DNA of 64,000 bases. It comes from Pseudoclavibacter helvolus. Lineage in GTDB: Bacteria > Actinomycetota > Actinomycetes > Actinomycetales > Microbacteriaceae. This document shows, piece after piece, positions 46,794 through 54,550 of this stretch. The DNA lies in assembly GCF_014191305.1 (NCBI RefSeq), contig NZ_JACHWJ010000001.1:1302001-1366000 (forward strand). The letters are read 5' to 3'. The notes beneath the pieces are model-generated. The model made no database searches. It was not told the DNA's origin and worked only from the letters and a program-made list of their open reading frames with translations. The first letter of the stretch is position 1; each line of letters opens with the position of its first letter. The translations under genes were made by a program, and so were the position numbers.

Positions 46794-48143
46794 TCACACT
46801 GAGAGGAAGTTCCTGACGACGTGGTCGAGGCCGCGAACCGTGAGGTCGATCGACTCGAGGTCGAGGCGCTCGTTCGCGGAGTGGAAGCGGTTGCGCGCGA
46901 CGGAGAAGGTCAGCCCCGGGCTGAGGATGCCGAAGCCGAACGCGTTGGCGCCGTGCAGGCGGTAGAAGCGGGCGTCAGAGCCGCCGACGCCGAGGATCGG
47001 CGCTGGCCTGGCCCCTGGCACGAACTCGGCAAGCGTCTCCTCGATCTGCGCGTACAGGCGAGTTGTTGTGGCCGACTCGTTGGCCGGCGAGAACCACTCG
47101 CCTTCGACGCTCACGAGGCCGGGGAACTCGGCGACGACCGACGCGAGGTGCGCCTCGACGTCTTCTGCGGTGACGCCGGGCAGCACGCGGATGTCGAGGG
47201 AGATCGAACCGCTGTCGGGGATGACGTTGACCTTCGAGCCCGCCTCGACGATCGTGACGGCGACCGTCGTGTGGGTCCAGGCGTGCACGAATGGGGCGAG
47301 CTCGCCGAGCTCAGGATGTGCGCTGAGCTCGTCGATCGCGTCGTCGATCGTCTGCGGGTCGGCGAGGCGTGTGCTGAGCTCGGCGGGCAGCTCGAGCGCG
47401 GTAAGCGTCTCGAGCCACTGCCCGCTGATGCGGGGCTTCGGGGCGCCGGCCTGCAGTCGATCGATGACCTTGGCCAGCGTGACGGCCGCGTTCGACCGCC
47501 CCCATGGTGCGGAGGCGTGCGCCGCGTCGCCGCGCACGACGATCCGACGCGGAGCCGCGCCCTTCTCGCCGACGCCCACCGTGATGGCGGTGCTGCCGAC
47601 TCCGCCGAGTCGCGCGCCGCCCCACTCGGTGAGCACGTTGTCCGCGGCAACCGTCGCCCAGTCGTTCTCGGAGAACCAACCGACGCCGGCTCGGCTCCCC
47701 TGCTCCTCGTCGGCAACCGCCGCGAACACCAGATCACCGGTTGGCGCGAATCCGCTCGTCGCGAGCCGCCTGAAGATGACCGCGTACGAAGCGGTGAGGA
47801 AGAGCATGTCGACGGCGCCTCGGCCCCAGACTTCGCAGTCGATCAGCTCGCCGGAGTGCGGCGGATGCACCCAGTCGGCTGCCTTCACGGGCACGACATC
47901 CGTGTGCCCGACGAGCGCCAGCGATTCCGCCTGCGGGTCAGTGCCCACGAGGCGCGCCACGACCGAGACGCGTCCGGGGAACGGCTCGACGCGAGTCAGC
48001 TCGACGCCGCTGCCCTCGAAGAACTCTTCGAGCACTGCCGCCGCGCGCCACTCGTTGCCCGAGTCGAGTGCACCGTCGTTGACGGTCTCGGCGCGGATGA
48101 GCTGCTGCAGGAGGGCTACTGTCTCGTCGCGAAGCGAAGTCAT
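46794..48143 (-). CDS. M20/M25/M40 family metallopeptidase
   Basis: A di-zinc peptidase or deacylase of the ArgE/DapE/carboxypeptidase G2 group, 449 residues. Metal and catalytic residues are in SLALVGHTDVVPV, WGRGAVDM, VADEEQGS (general base Glu) and a C-terminal RFHSANERLDL His. A dimerisation lid domain lies between. The ATG at 48143 (MTSLRDETVALLQQLIRAETVN) matches the family. It is encoded just ahead of the tipA-type gene, whose promoter begins at its stop codon. The substrate, dipeptide or acyl-amino acid, cannot be determined. Confidence 0.92.
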   Translation of the reverse strand: MTSLRDETVALLQQLIRAETVNDGALDSGNEWRAAAVLEEFFEGSGVELTRVEPFPGRVSVVARLVGTDPQAESLALVGHTDVVPVKAADWVHPPHSGELIDCEVWGRGAVDMLFLTASYAVIFRRLATSGFAPTGDLVFAAVADEEQGSRAGVGWFSENDWATVAADNVLTEWGGARLGGVGSTAITVGVGEKGAAPRRIVVRGDAAHASAPWGRSNAAVTLAKVIDRLQAGAPKPRISGQWLETLTALELPAELSTRLADPQTIDDAIDELSAHPELGELAPFVHAWTHTTVAVTIVEAGSKVNVIPDSGSISLDIRVLPGVTAEDVEAHLASVVAEFPGLVSVEGEWFSPANESATTTRLYAQIEETLAEFVPGARPAPILGVGGSDARFYRLHGANAFGFGILSPGLTFSVARNRFHSANERLDLESIDLTVRGLDHVVRNFLSV

Positions 48144-48286
48144 CCCACCATCTTGAGTGAAAGGTGGCGGAGCCACGTGCCTTGGCGTTGCACGGGGTCA
48201 CGTGGCCGCCGGGCGCGACGCCGCAAGCGGCGCGCTCTCCCATTCCCCGGCCGATGGCGCGCCGGCCGGCGCTCTGGGGAGGAGCC

Positions 48287-49627
48287 TCAGGCGCCCGCGG
48301 GCACCAGATCCTCGACGAGGGCATGCAGGCCGAGGTTCTCGCGCAGCGTCGTCCCCGGGTACTCGATGCGGTACGAGCCACGTTCCTGCAGCGCCGGGAT
48401 GAGCAAGTCGACGATGTCGTCGAGACCGGACGGCACAAGGTACGGCGTCAGGTTGATGCCGGTGACAGCCCCGCTGCGTGCCAGGTCGGTGAGCGTGTCA
48501 GCGACTTCGTCGACGCCGCCGACGAACCCGCGCTGCGAAGACAGGTGGATGACGAAGTCGCGGATCGACAGGCCGAGCGCCTCGGACTTCTCACGCCACT
48601 GCTGCGCGAGCTCGAGCGCCTTCGCGTTCTGAAACGCGGTGCCACGCGTGCCGTCGGTGACGGCGACCACCGGGTCCTCGGTGGGCAGCGGGCCGTCGGG
48701 GTCAAGGTGCGAGAGGTCCTTGCCCCAGAACTGCTCGAGATAGCGCAGCGACGTCGTGGGCGAGATCTGGTGCTCGCGCACCCAGCGCGCCTTCTCCTCG
48801 GCCTCCTTCGGCGTTGCGCCGACGACGATAGTCGCGCCGGGGAAGAACGCAAGCTCGTCCCGCGCGCGACCGAACTTCGTGAGGCGCTCGCGGAGATCGG
48901 CGGCAAACGCCGTGGCGCCTTCCAGCTCGGGATGCGCGGAGAAGATGACGTCAGCGTGCTCGGCCCCGAAGTCGCGGCCCTGGCTCGAGTCGCCGGCCTG
49001 GAACAGGACGGGCCTCGACTGCGGGCTCTGAGGGAGGACTCGGTCTGAGACGAAGCGGATGAACTCGCCGTCGAAGTCGACGCCGCCCCGGTTCGCCCAC
49101 AGCTCCTTGGCGGCACGCACGAACTCGGCCGCGCGGTCGTAGCGGTGCTCGTGCGCGAGGTGGCCGCCACGGCGGAAGTTCGCACCCGTCCACGCGTTGT
49201 CGGTCGTGACGATGTTCCACGCCGCGCGCCCCTCGCTGAGGAGGTCGAGGCTCGCAAGGCGGTACGCGAGGTCGGCCGGCTCGTTGTAGGTCGTGTTCTG
49301 CGTCGCGACGAGGCCGATCTTCTCGGTGATGGGGGCAAGCGCGGCAAGCTGCGTGATGCCGTCCGGTCGCCCGGCCACGTCGTTGTCGTGGATCTTGCCG
49401 AGGTGCTCGCGCAGGCGAAGCCCCTCGCCGAGGAAGAACGCCGAGAAGAGGCCGCGCTCAGCCGTCTGCGCGATGCGGCGGAACGACTCGAACTCGGTCT
49501 GAGAGCCGCTCTGCTCGCTCGACCAGATGGTGGTCGAGTTCACCCCCTGGAAGAAGACGCCGAACTGGATCTGGCCTGCGCCCGAAGCGTTCGAAGGCCG
49601 GGTCTCGCCTGTGCTGTGCTGTGTCAT
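48287..49627 (-). CDS. LLM-class flavin monooxygenase, NtaA/SnaA/DszA type
   Basis: An FMNH2-dependent monooxygenase of the luciferase-like superfamily. The NtaA/SnaA/DszA group oxidises nitrilotriacetate, pristinamycin precursors or sulfones. The 446-residue length fits. Group features include the ALAPITEKIGLVATQNTTYNEPADLAYRLASLD segment, GRAAWNIVTTDN, and the FQAGDSSQGRDFGAEHADVIF region (quoted here in parts by residue blocks 88-110, 118-130 and 190-210). The start is ATG 49627. It is followed upstream by a second LLM gene at 19-bp spacing, so the two act in one pathway. A flavin reductase must be encoded elsewhere. Confidence 0.92.
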   Translation of the reverse strand: MTQHSTGETRPSNASGAGQIQFGVFFQGVNSTTIWSSEQSGSQTEFESFRRIAQTAERGLFSAFFLGEGLRLREHLGKIHDNDVAGRPDGITQLAALAPITEKIGLVATQNTTYNEPADLAYRLASLDLLSEGRAAWNIVTTDNAWTGANFRRGGHLAHEHRYDRAAEFVRAAKELWANRGGVDFDGEFIRFVSDRVLPQSPQSRPVLFQAGDSSQGRDFGAEHADVIFSAHPELEGATAFAADLRERLTKFGRARDELAFFPGATIVVGATPKEAEEKARWVREHQISPTTSLRYLEQFWGKDLSHLDPDGPLPTEDPVVAVTDGTRGTAFQNAKALELAQQWREKSEALGLSIRDFVIHLSSQRGFVGGVDEVADTLTDLARSGAVTGINLTPYLVPSGLDDIVDLLIPALQERGSYRIEYPGTTLRENLGLHALVEDLVPAGA

Positions 49628-49646
49628 CGTGCTGGTCCTTCGCGAG

Positions 49647-50687
49647 TCAGAGCGCCTGGGCGGCGTAGCGGTTGGCAGGGTGCGCGAGCCCAAGAGCATC
49701 CCTCAGATGTTCGCCGGCCCTGGGCGAGGTGAAGACGCCGGCGCGGCGCAGCGCGGGAAGCACGGCGCGGCCCAGCTCCTGGACGTCAACGTCGAAGTCG
49801 ACCGGGAGCAGCCGCACGCCGTTCGCGAACGATGCGACCTCCGTGATCAGCTCCACGAGCCCCGCGGCGTCGCCCGAGTAGCGGATGCGCCCCGCCACGT
49901 CGGCGTCGGTCGCCCGGTTCCCGAGACGGTCGGCCGCGGCACGTCCGCGCGAGTCGAGCGAAACCTCGACCTCCACGATCGTTCTGGCGATGCCCTGGTT
50001 GTCGGCCTGCCCCGCCGCGGCGCTCGCCTCGAGGATCGTGCGCTCGCGGATGAGCGCCACGTCGATGAGTTCGGGCGCGGCCGAGCCGTACGCGGCGAAG
50101 GTCGGGAGCAGGCCCTGATGCGGACGCGGGATGATCGAGGGCCCCTTCACACTGAAGCGTGAACCCTCGAAGTCGGCGTAGTGCAGCCTGTCGCGGTCGA
50201 GGTAGCGGCCCGTCTCGACGTCGCGGATGACGGCGTCGTCCTCCCACGAGTCCCAGAGGCGGCCAAGCACCTCGATGGTGTCGTCCAGTTCCGTGCGGCG
50301 CGCCTCCGGCCCGTCGAGCGGGGCGCGATCGAAGGCGGCGGCTTCCGCTTCGCTGCCGTCGACCTCGCCGATCCAGCCTGTGCGGCCGTGCGACGCGTAG
50401 TCGAGCGTCGCGAGCTGCGTCGCGAGGTGGAAGGGCTCGACTGCCGAGACGCGCACGAGGGGCACGAGTCCGGTCGCTCCCGACAGCGGGGCGGCGAACG
50501 CGGCCTGCGTGATCGCATCCAGTCGCGGTGCATCCGCATCGAGGGCGGCGAAGCCGGCATCCTCGAACGTCGCGATCGTCACGCCGAAGCGCTCGAGGGC
50601 GGAGATGGCTGCGCGGATGCGCGTCGGGCTGACGCCTTCGCTGCCCGCTTCGACGGCGATGGCAAACGGCGGGTTCTCGTGAGTCAT
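49647..50687 (-). CDS. LLM-class flavin-dependent oxidoreductase
   Basis: The first gene of the two-gene flavin monooxygenase unit, 346 residues, and a more diverged luciferase-like protein. Family features seen: the N-terminal strand FAIAVEAGSEG, LVPLVRVSAVEPFHLATQLA, and the SHGRTGWIGEV segment, which corresponds to the SGGRVGWGVV region of relatives. Such short partners occur beside NtaA/SnaA-type genes in sulfur or nitrogen scavenging clusters, but no transporter accompanies them here, so the substrate stays open. Confidence 0.85.
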   Translation of the reverse strand: MTHENPPFAIAVEAGSEGVSPTRIRAAISALERFGVTIATFEDAGFAALDADAPRLDAITQAAFAAPLSGATGLVPLVRVSAVEPFHLATQLATLDYASHGRTGWIGEVDGSEAEAAAFDRAPLDGPEARRTELDDTIEVLGRLWDSWEDDAVIRDVETGRYLDRDRLHYADFEGSRFSVKGPSIIPRPHQGLLPTFAAYGSAAPELIDVALIRERTILEASAAAGQADNQGIARTIVEVEVSLDSRGRAAADRLGNRATDADVAGRIRYSGDAAGLVELITEVASFANGVRLLPVDFDVDVQELGRAVLPALRRAGVFTSPRAGEHLRDALGLAHPANRYAAQAL

Positions 50688-50868
50688 GCCTTGCAGAATA
50701 CGAACCGCGCGTCAGTGTGTGACGGCTGGCGCTTCACCTGCCGCCCCCGGAGGACTTCTGACGCAACACTGGATGCGCGCCCCGCGAAGTGAGGCGTACG
50801 GTACCCACCACGAGCACAAGCCCGCCCCACCGAGGAGCGGACCGCACTACCCCGACCGTGGAAGGAGC

Positions 50869-50949
50869 ATGAAGATGACACACACGACTACAGGCCTGAA
50901 CTTCATGTGCCAGCAGCGCGTCGAGACGGGCAGGCTGGCGCCGCAATGA
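50869..50949 (+). CDS. 26-residue leader peptide coupled to the GNAT gene
   Basis: An ATG at 50869 with an excellent ribosome site (GGAAGGAG, 4-bp spacing) opens a 26-codon frame reading MKMTHTTTGLNFMCQQRVET and ending LAPQ. Its TGA overlaps the GNAT ATG (ATGA at 50946-50949). The GNAT start itself has no ribosome site. The small frame probably delivers ribosomes to the downstream gene and could act as a regulatory leader. I know no family for it. Confidence 0.6.
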   Translation: MKMTHTTTGLNFMCQQRVETGRLAPQ

Positions 50950-51353
50950 GCCTCGGGCTGCACACGTCGATCGGCAACGCCGTCCGTGTGACCACCACCC
51001 GAGCGGGCGCCAACCGCGTGGAGTTCCACGCCATCCCCTTCGACGGCACTCGCGTCGTTGCGACGGCTGTGCTCTCCGGCGATCTCGACGGCGTCGGTGC
51101 TGAGCTTGTCTTCGACGAGCTCTGGGTTGCACCAGAGCTGCGTGGCAACGGCATCGGCACCCGCGTCACGCGGGCCGCCATCACGTGGGCCGACTTGCAC
51201 CTCGCGGCCGGCATCGACACGTACGTCGCCGAGGAGAACGTCGCCATGCAGCGCCTCCTCGAGCAGCTCGGCTTCGAGCGCCGCCCGGAGCTCGAGCACG
51301 GCGAGGAGACCTGGACGCAGATCTTCGCGCTCTCGCTGGAGCTCGCGGGCTAG
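50946..51353 (+). CDS. GNAT family N-acetyltransferase
   Basis: A 135-residue acetyl-CoA-dependent acetyltransferase. Motif A is visible as FDELWVAPELRGNGIGTRVT with the R/Q-x-x-G-x-G/A pyrophosphate loop, and motif B as YVAEENVAMQRLLEQLGFE. The N-terminal half is short. ATG 50946 is chosen because it overlaps the stop of the preceding leader frame. An in-frame GTG at 50907 would lie inside the leader and lacks a site. The substrate is unknown. It is divergent from the LLM pair. Confidence 0.85.
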   Translation: MSLGLHTSIGNAVRVTTTRAGANRVEFHAIPFDGTRVVATAVLSGDLDGVGAELVFDELWVAPELRGNGIGTRVTRAAITWADLHLAAGIDTYVAEENVAMQRLLEQLGFERRPELEHGEETWTQIFALSLELAG

Positions 51354-51402
51354 AGCTCGCCGGCTAGCGGCGCTAGCGGCGCGGCGTAACGGGCCGGTCC
51401 GC

Positions 51403-51427
51403 GGCGCGGGCGCGGGCGCGGGCGCGG
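51403..51427. repeat. Hexanucleotide repeat of GGGCGC, about four copies
   Basis: Three perfect GGGCGC units with partial copies on both sides, between the GNAT gene and the convergent DUF1349-type gene. A tandem GCTAGCGGC precedes it. Confidence 0.8.
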
Positions 51428-51431
51428 CACC

Positions 51432-52037
51432 TCACTCGTGGAGCGAAGCGTCTGCGGGGGTGGACCGCCAGGCGAGGAAGCGCACGACGAGGCCGCTGCG
51501 GGATGGCGCACAGCAGAACGGGCCGGCCTGCACGGGCGCGTCAGCGGCCAGCGGCGCGACCCGCACGAGTCTCCAGGGCTCCGCATCCACTCGAGCGCGG
51601 ATGGTGACCGCGTTTCCGCTCCGGCTCGCCCGCACCGTGACGCGGCGCCCACGCCAACTCGTAACCGGTGCAAGCGACCAGTCCGACTCGCCCCTGGTCA
51701 CGACCGCGCCGAGCTGGTCCTCACCGTCGCTGAGCTCGACACCCGCCTTGATCCAGTTCGTCTCATCCGTTCTGACGAAGAGGCCCGCCTGATCGAACTG
51801 CTCGCTGAAGTCCGCGAGGAACTCGACCTCGACGGCCGACTCTTGCTCGAGGGGACGCAGCAGCGCGTGCTCGGTGTCGTGGACGAACCCGTACGACGTC
51901 GTGCGCCAGGCATCGCTGCCCTCGGTGGCCGTGACGAGGAGATCGCCGTCGACGACGTCTGCCGACACGGGCTCGTTGGTCCAGCGCCCGTCGCTCCAGG
52001 GCACGTTCGTGACGTTCTGCGTGTTCATGCCTGTCAT
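51432..52037 (-). CDS. DUF1349 domain protein (concanavalin-like regulator-of-hydrolase type)
   Basis: A 201-residue protein made of one DUF1349 beta-sandwich, a fold related to lectin/glucanase domains and found in cytosolic proteins of unknown role in many bacteria. Characteristic segments are DQAGLFVRTDETNWIKAGVE and the paired strands around EWRLVRVAPL. ATG 52037 or 52028 (MNTQN) may be the start. It is convergent with the GNAT gene and 26 bp after the next upstream gene. Confidence 0.8.
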   Translation of the reverse strand: MTGMNTQNVTNVPWSDGRWTNEPVSADVVDGDLLVTATEGSDAWRTTSYGFVHDTEHALLRPLEQESAVEVEFLADFSEQFDQAGLFVRTDETNWIKAGVELSDGEDQLGAVVTRGESDWSLAPVTSWRGRRVTVRASRSGNAVTIRARVDAEPWRLVRVAPLAADAPVQAGPFCCAPSRSGLVVRFLAWRSTPADASLHE

Positions 52038-52063
52038 CCAAGCAGTCCGCGCGGGGTCCGCGC

Positions 52064-53383
52064 TCAGCTAACTGGCTCGAGCGGCTGCACTGGGCCCGCC
52101 TCGGAACGACCGATCACCACGAGCGCCGGCCTGGTGACCTTGCTGCCGTCCGCGTTCTCCCACGTGAGCCCGAGCTCGCCGCGCCCAACGACTCCGCTCG
52201 ACCCGTCTCGCCTCGTTGTGCCGCCGGAGGCCACGACCTCGAACCCGGTGATGTCGCGAGACCCGGCCACCGCGAGCACGTCAACCGCGTCGTCACGCAG
52301 CCAGCGCGCCGCGATGACGGGCAGCTGCGGCGCACCGTTGACGGGGCTCGCGACCGGCCCAGCACCAAGCAGTGTCGGATCGTCGTCTCCACGGGTCGCC
52401 ACGACCGTCGCCCAGAGGACCCCGGACCCGCGCCCCTGGCTCTCGAGGTGCGCCACCTCGACAAGCGAGAGCGGTGCACCGCTCGGTAACTGCAGCTCGT
52501 CGAGGATCGACGCGCGCAGTCGGAACCCGTGGCCCTCGTCGCGCGCCGTGATGATGCCTCGCGACAGTGCGGCGAACCTGGGATTCCCCCGCAGGGAGTC
52601 GGTGAGCGCCGCCCAGTCCCGGCTCGCGTCTTCCGTCTGCAGCAGCGTGAGTCCCGAACTGGGGTGCACGTAGGCGAACCCTTCGCGCACGTCGTCCGCC
52701 GGGCCACCCGCGTCGGGAATCCGCAGCAGCGACCTCGATGCCAAGAGCAAGAGGCCGTCGGCGGTGCCGGACTCACCCAGGACGGGCGCCGACTCCGCTG
52801 AGAACGTGGCCGTGTCGAGCGACGCGCCCGGCCGCATCCGCTCGTTGAAGAGCAACACACCCTTCGCGACCGTGAAGCCGCGCTCGTACCGGCTCCTGGC
52901 GATGGATGCGGTGCCGAGCATCGAGAAGGCCGTCTCGTCGCCGCTGCCAGTGCCGTCGAGTGGCCGGACAAGGGCAGCGACCGCGTTGTCGGAGCGGAGG
53001 ATCAGCAGTTCCGCCGAGAACGCGGACCTGAGGGCAGAGGTCTCGAGCTTCGTCGCATCCACATTCCCGGCCCACAGGAGCTCCATGACCTGGCCCCTCG
53101 GAAGCTCGAAGTCGCCGCCCTCAACAGCCTCGCGCCAGTGCTCGGCGGCGGCGACGAGGGGCCGCTGATCGTCGAGGTCGGCGCCTGGGCCGCGAGTCGG
53201 GTAGCCGGGCAGCGTCGACTCGCCCACGAAGGCCACGTCCGTCGAGTCGGGCTCACCCGCGAACCCGAGCACGATCCACCCGGCGACGAGGGCGAGGACC
53301 GCCACTATCGCGGTGATCGTGATGGTGCGCGCCCGGCGCGACGGCTGCTGAACGTCGGCGTCGGTGGCCCGTGACTCGTCCAT
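52064..53383 (-). CDS. Unrecognised membrane-anchored protein
   Basis: No family was recognised. The 439-residue protein has a short basic cytosolic start (PSRRARTIT), one hydrophobic segment at about residues 22-43 (ITAIVAVLALVAGWIVLGFA), and a long extracytoplasmic part with no Cys. It is a type II anchored or uncleaved-signal protein. The ATG at 53383 has AAGGAAGAG upstream, supporting the start. It is the last of three unknown genes (54391-52064) read together downstream of rsmA, in the interval where ispE usually stands in actinobacteria. A role at the cell surface is plausible but not shown. Confidence 0.8.
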   Translation of the reverse strand: MDESRATDADVQQPSRRARTITITAIVAVLALVAGWIVLGFAGEPDSTDVAFVGESTLPGYPTRGPGADLDDQRPLVAAAEHWREAVEGGDFELPRGQVMELLWAGNVDATKLETSALRSAFSAELLILRSDNAVAALVRPLDGTGSGDETAFSMLGTASIARSRYERGFTVAKGVLLFNERMRPGASLDTATFSAESAPVLGESGTADGLLLLASRSLLRIPDAGGPADDVREGFAYVHPSSGLTLLQTEDASRDWAALTDSLRGNPRFAALSRGIITARDEGHGFRLRASILDELQLPSGAPLSLVEVAHLESQGRGSGVLWATVVATRGDDDPTLLGAGPVASPVNGAPQLPVIAARWLRDDAVDVLAVAGSRDITGFEVVASGGTTRRDGSSGVVGRGELGLTWENADGSKVTRPALVVIGRSEAGPVQPLEPVS

Positions 53384-53924
53384 GACTCTTCCTTGCCAAG
53401 CTCCGGGGCACCGACTTCGTTGTGGTGCCTGGCCCGTAGTCTGCCCGAGTCAGATCAAGTCGGCCCGAACCAGCCCGAATTTGCCCGAATCTTTCCGCCG
53501 ACGCGGTGGCTTGGCCGAGCATGAGCTGGTGCGGGTCTGTCTTGGAGACCCGAAACGGCAGGACCTTGCCCGGCTGCCAGTTCGCTTTCGCGCCGGCCGC
53601 GATGAGCGTCTCGTAGCGGGTGCGATATGGCGGGCGCCCGTCGGCCTCGATCTCGAGTTCCACCGAGTAGACGGGAACGCCCTGCACTTCGCGGAATGTA
53701 CGTTCGAGGCTCAGGACGGTGCCAGCGACCGCGTCCATGCTCGCGTACATATTCATGTTCTCGAACGGATTCGCCCCCGCCGCTCCGTGAGTGCCGTCGA
53801 GCGTGCCGGCCGAGTACGCCTCGGCGAGATCGGCCGATTGCCGCAGGTTCTCGGCGTAGTCGGTGCGCGCCGTCGACTGCAGGCCAGCTTTCATGAGGCG
53901 CCCGATGTCGCCGAAGACGCCCAC
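53253..53924 (-). CDS. Unrecognised small protein, possibly with a lost stop codon or frameshift at its end
   Basis: The first 160 or so residues (MGVFGDIGRLMKAGL through KVLPFRVSKTDPHQLMLG) look like a genuine conserved protein and resemble the preceding 154-residue gene in its opening (MGxF) and its closing 'VS/VDP-DP' strand. After RAGSG the frame runs on into Arg- and His-rich sequence and overlaps the next gene by 131 bp, which is improbable. In the neighbouring frame a TGA occurs near 53450, about where the family length would end, so a single-base change is suspected. It starts at GTG 53924, two bases after the previous stop, so the two genes are translationally coupled. Confidence 0.65.
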   Translation of the reverse strand: MGVFGDIGRLMKAGLQSTARTDYAENLRQSADLAEAYSAGTLDGTHGAAGANPFENMNMYASMDAVAGTVLSLERTFREVQGVPVYSVELEIEADGRPPYRTRYETLIAAGAKANWQPGKVLPFRVSKTDPHQLMLGQATASAERFGQIRAGSGRLDLTRADYGPGTTTKSVPRSLARKSHGRVTGHRRRRSAAVAPGAHHHDHRDSGGPRPRRRVDRARVRG

Positions 53925-53926
53925 GG

Positions 53927-54391
53927 TCAGCTCGTGAAGGCGATGTTCTGCGCGTCTGCCGGGTCGACCGTCACACCGTGCGCGGTGCCAACTGCGTAGT
54001 TCGCGAGGAACTGGGGCGCGACCATCTCGCGCTTCGACACGATGTAGGGGCTCGCCCCGATCAGCGTCACCTCGACGTCGAGCTGGAACCAGGGGTTGCC
54101 TGCCACTCGTTCGCCAGTGTCGACGGCGCCCACGATGACGGCTGGGCCCGTCCGCCCGATGGCGATGATGCGATTCAGCTCCTGCCCGTAGGCGGTGAGC
54201 ACATCACGGTCGGCGTAGGCCTGCCCGCTGAATTCGCCCACGTTGGCCGAGGTCACGGGGGCGCCGTCGCTGTAGCCGGCGTCCTTGAGGTGCTGGCTTG
54301 CGAACTGCTGCGCCGCGACCGCCTGAGCGGCCCAATCGTCGTTGCTCTTGCCGCCTCCGAATGCGCTCTTGGCGCGATCGAAAATTCCCAT
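53927..54391 (-). CDS. Unrecognised small protein coupled to a paralogue-like gene
   Basis: A 154-residue soluble protein beginning MGIFDRAKSAFGGGKSNDDW. An Ala/Gln-rich helix is followed by a predicted beta-rich part (IIAIGRTGPAVIVGAVDTGE, LDVEVTLIGASPYIVSKREM) and VDPADAQNIAF near the end. No Cys, no signal peptide, no membrane span. GGGGGT lies upstream of ATG 54391. The neighbouring downstream gene appears to be a distant relative. Function unknown. The spacing and overlap suggest they act together with the anchored protein at 52064-53383. Confidence 0.75.
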   Translation of the reverse strand: MGIFDRAKSAFGGGKSNDDWAAQAVAAQQFASQHLKDAGYSDGAPVTSANVGEFSGQAYADRDVLTAYGQELNRIIAIGRTGPAVIVGAVDTGERVAGNPWFQLDVEVTLIGASPYIVSKREMVAPQFLANYAVGTAHGVTVDPADAQNIAFTS

Positions 54392-54550
54392 GTGCCGACC
54401 CCCAGGTATCCCCCCGCTCACCTCCGTTGTTGGTCGGATGCTGCGACCCTACCTCCCGGAATGGGGTCTGATCTAGGGCACTGACCGGGCAGAACTGCCC
54501 TGCCGCGCGGCTCTGCGGACCCTGCACGGCCTGACCGTCACGACGGCGAA

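Noticed and set aside
46794-48632. Long plus-strand frame opposite the M20 peptidase
   Set aside because: It is a mirror of the peptidase gene, whose metal-binding motifs are unambiguous on the minus strand.
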